Below, in pieces: positions 63,101 through 64,000 of a stretch of DNA of 64,000 nt. The notes beneath the pieces are model-generated. The model saw nothing but the letters and a program-made list of their open reading frames with translations. It was not told where the DNA came from and made no database searches. The translations under genes were made by a program, and so were the position numbers. The stretch lies in assembly GCA_014238415.1 (NCBI GenBank), contig JABABA010000023.1, forward strand, positions 1 through 64,000, written 5' to 3'. The stretch comes from Planctomycetota bacterium (GTDB lineage Bacteria > Planctomycetota > UBA1135 > GCA-002686595). Numbering within the stretch: the stretch's first letter is position 1; every line of letters starts with the position of its first letter.

Positions 63101-64000
63101 TGGGTTTCCTGCAGCGGCTTGCGCCACTGGCGCTCTTGATGAGTGGCCTCTCAGCCCAGACCACGCCCACGGATTTCCTGGTGCGTGTGCATACGGTTGA
63201 AGTGTCCGAGGACGGTCTGGTGTGGCTTGAGGCCTTCTCGCCCCCCGGCGGCCACTTGGTGGACGTGGTTGGGGAAGGTGTGCAAGAGCTTGGGCAGGGC
63301 GAAGTTCCTGTGGGCACCTATCCTTCTGTGCATGTGGTGCTTAGCGCCATCATGCAGATTGAGACTGTCGACCCCTGCGGTGGCGGAACAATCATTGACC
63401 TGGTGGATTGGACCGGTGACGAGGTGATCGATCCGGATGGCGATGGCCGTTGGGACATCTATTTTTCCACCCCAGCCTACGGGGGAACGAACGAGGCTAG
63501 TGGGACCTTGACCCATCCATTGATGCTCGATGTTCCGATTCCCGTGGAAGAGGACAAGGTCGCCCCTCTGCGCATGATCTTGGGTGTCACGGGCAATGTG
63601 CGTTGTGAACAGGGGCAGATGGTGATGGATCCGCCCCGGGTGCAGCTGTCCCTCCTGGAAGACGGTTCAGCCAATCAGATCAGTGGCTCCACCTATCAGA
63701 TCACAGGCATGCAGTTGCAGCATGCTGTTGGAGGCCCGATGGTTTCTACCTTCAAGGGCGAGGCTGTCTTGCATGGCGACGGACACTGGACCTCGGATTT
63801 GATTCAGTGGCGAAACCTCGACCTGGCAAGCGCCCAGAACGAGTTCGGCGCTCAACCCTGGTCCGGCTGGTGGTCCTCCATGTCAGACGGTGGGCTTTGG
63901 ATGACACGCTCTGGCGTGCCTGAGTCCATGACCGGTTGGGTGCGTACCGGCGGCGGGGTGTTCTCGGTCGCGAGTACCGGCGGTGGCGACCAGGCCTTCT
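63100..64000 (+). CDS. Secreted hypothetical protein, 3' truncated by window end
   Basis: The frame is open from ATG 63100 to the last base (300 codons and one base), so the C-terminus is missing. The signal peptide (LQRLAPLALLMSGLSAQ) is followed by a beta-rich mature region. An acidic DPDGDGRWDIYF loop near residue 115 resembles a calcium-binding or dockerin-like site. No domain recognised. It starts on the stop of the small lipoprotein gene (TGATG), so the two form one unit. Confidence 0.8.
   Translation, partial: MGFLQRLAPLALLMSGLSAQTTPTDFLVRVHTVEVSEDGLVWLEAFSPPGGHLVDVVGEGVQELGQGEVPVGTYPSVHVVLSAIMQIETVDPCGGGTIIDLVDWTGDEVIDPDGDGRWDIYFSTPAYGGTNEASGTLTHPLMLDVPIPVEEDKVAPLRMILGVTGNVRCEQGQMVMDPPRVQLSLLEDGSANQISGSTYQITGMQLQHAVGGPMVSTFKGEAVLHGDGHWTSDLIQWRNLDLASAQNEFGAQPWSGWWSSMSDGGLWMTRSGVPESMTGWVRTGGGVFSVASTGGGDQAF

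Overview
The window (about 64 kb, moderately GC-rich) looks like chromosomal DNA of a free-living Planctomycetota bacterium. This is an inference from gene content: many secreted proteins of planctomycete style (a TIGR03790-like protein with a planctomycete-type C-terminal domain, an FG-GAP/ASPIC-UnbV protein next to a TPR protein, PKD repeats, a choice-of-anchor-A protein), few Shine-Dalgarno sites and frequent GTG/TTG starts. I saw no rRNA, tRNA, CRISPR array, insertion sequence or phage gene. Genes are dense, and many neighbours overlap by 1-4 bases (TGATG, ATGA).

Region 1 (1-1830): the 3' part of a secreted PKD protein, then a convergent hypothetical gene. Region 2 (2117-15459) is the most striking part: nine consecutive same-strand genes encode ten amidohydrolase-like units, nearly all with signal peptides. 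Only two units, in the neighbouring genes at 10052 and 11421, keep the full metal-site signature. The other eight have lost one or both histidines of the HxH motif but keep the C-terminal amidohydrolase signature. Three units also carry long Lys/Glu or Asp/Glu tracts. Region 3 (15552-20990): a TrpD2-like protein, exopolyphosphatase and, convergent, polyphosphate kinase. Region 4 (20995-26329, minus strand): an amino-acid permease fused to EIIA-like and TrkA-C-like domains, an ASPIC/UnbV protein and a TPR protein.

Region 5 (26583-30864): a two-gene molybdopterin oxidoreductase complex with a fused ferredoxin/NrfD anchor. Region 6 (31073-42257): small secreted proteins, an MTOX-like flavoenzyme, prolyl-tRNA synthetase, a rhodanese, an orphan pseudopilin, a Tat-exported TRAP binding protein and the TIGR03790-like protein. 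Region 7 (42397-47883, minus strand): a tight operon of GAPDH, the organoarsenical exporter ArsJ, TRAP DctQ and DctM, and a zinc metalloprotease. GAPDH plus ArsJ is a known arsenate-resistance pair; its coupling to a TRAP transporter is unusual.

Region 8 (48076-60374): a glucan-storage operon with a debranching enzyme, a GT4 glycosyltransferase, a GH57 enzyme and a 1400-residue GT3 synthase/GT35 phosphorylase fusion. It runs on into a GHMP sugar kinase, a sugar nucleotidyltransferase that appears to start at CTG, a Gfo/Idh oxidoreductase and a Dabb lipoprotein. Region 9 (60402-64000): transaldolase, a trans-acting enoyl reductase-like protein, a small lipoprotein and a secreted protein that runs off the end. 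Transaldolase, the glucan genes and the polyphosphate genes together suggest a strong carbon and phosphate storage programme.
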